Assembly: GCA_964579575.1 (NCBI GenBank)
Contig: CAZOGL010000027.1
Span: 1 to 22,009 of the forward strand
Direction of reading: 5' to 3'
Length of the DNA stretch: 22,009 bases
DNA from: CAVEFW01 sp964579575
GTDB lineage: Bacteria; Actinomycetota; Coriobacteriia; Coriobacteriales; Eggerthellaceae
Made by a program: the position numbers and the translations under genes. Numbering within the stretch: the first letter of the stretch is position 1; each line of letters opens with the position of its first letter. Positions 21,975-22,009 of the stretch are shown here, one piece after another. A model generated the notes under the pieces. That model did no database searches. It saw only the letters and a list, made by a program, of their open reading frames with translations, and had not been told where the DNA came from.

Positions 21975-22009
21975 AAAGGCCGTTTTACCCCTCTGAACTG
22001 GTAAAACGG
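21975..22009 (+). terminator. Perfect 10-bp inverted repeat, probable terminator or attenuator cut by the window edge
   Basis: CCGTTTTACC (21980-21989) is exactly complementary to GGTAAAACGG (22000-22009), with a 10-nt loop. Upstream of the left arm is AAAAAGG. If the symmetry continues, the bases just outside the window would read CCTTTTT, making a bidirectional terminator. It lies only about 50 nt after the expected start of transcription from the promoter at 21897. Confidence 0.6.

Overview
The window is bacterial, fairly GC-rich (high-50s percent judged by eye, not computed) and densely packed with housekeeping genes. All but the first gene lie on the + strand. The mix suggests a Gram-positive anaerobe of the class Coriobacteriia (Actinomycetota): a Veg-type protein, a bifunctional Rel, a U32 protein, a Pit transporter with a separate DUF47 partner, MEP-pathway isoprenoid genes, and an aspartokinase of the alpha/beta overlapping type. 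This placement is inferred from gene content and style, not from a search. I see no phage, IS element, CRISPR array, tRNA or rRNA.

Layout. 83-583 (minus) encodes a small PAP2-type membrane phosphatase. 1033-2370 carries ispD and ispF, two steps of the MEP pathway. 2630-5598 carries cysS, followed 11 bp later by a U32 protein. 5608-5707 is a run of 100 N flanked by the same 55 bp on both sides, so it is an assembly seam. 6035-7081 is a Pit phosphate transporter. 7296-13059 holds a 1,123-residue RecJ nuclease fused to a RecQ-like helicase, overlapping by 8 nt a full-length Rel (p)ppGpp synthetase/hydrolase. 13245-13946 is a metallo-beta-lactamase-fold hydrolase. 14167-14802 is a DUF47/PhoU-like protein, probably the partner of the distant Pit transporter. 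15111-21273 is a compact run: lysC, asd, alr, family-4 uracil-DNA glycosylase, folC and ybaK. lysC and asd feed lysine/diaminopimelate synthesis and alr makes D-alanine, so the front half supplies peptidoglycan precursors. 21449-21868 is a Veg-like protein with a repetitive acidic tail. The window ends in a strong promoter followed by a perfect 10-bp inverted repeat that the window edge may truncate.

The most unusual property lies between the genes. Each of the nine spacers longer than about 70 bp between neighbouring genes contains a short tandem repeat. The unit differs from site to site (14 to 54 bp). In several cases the unit includes the stop codon and last bases of the upstream gene, as though the gene end had been copied downstream. 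The same kind of repeat occurs in frame inside veg, the U32 gene and the start of folC. Only one clear intrinsic terminator (after the DUF47 gene) and one possible one at the window edge were found, so these repeats may be a feature of how transcripts end or how this genome mutates. The RecJ-RecQ fusion is the most interesting protein.
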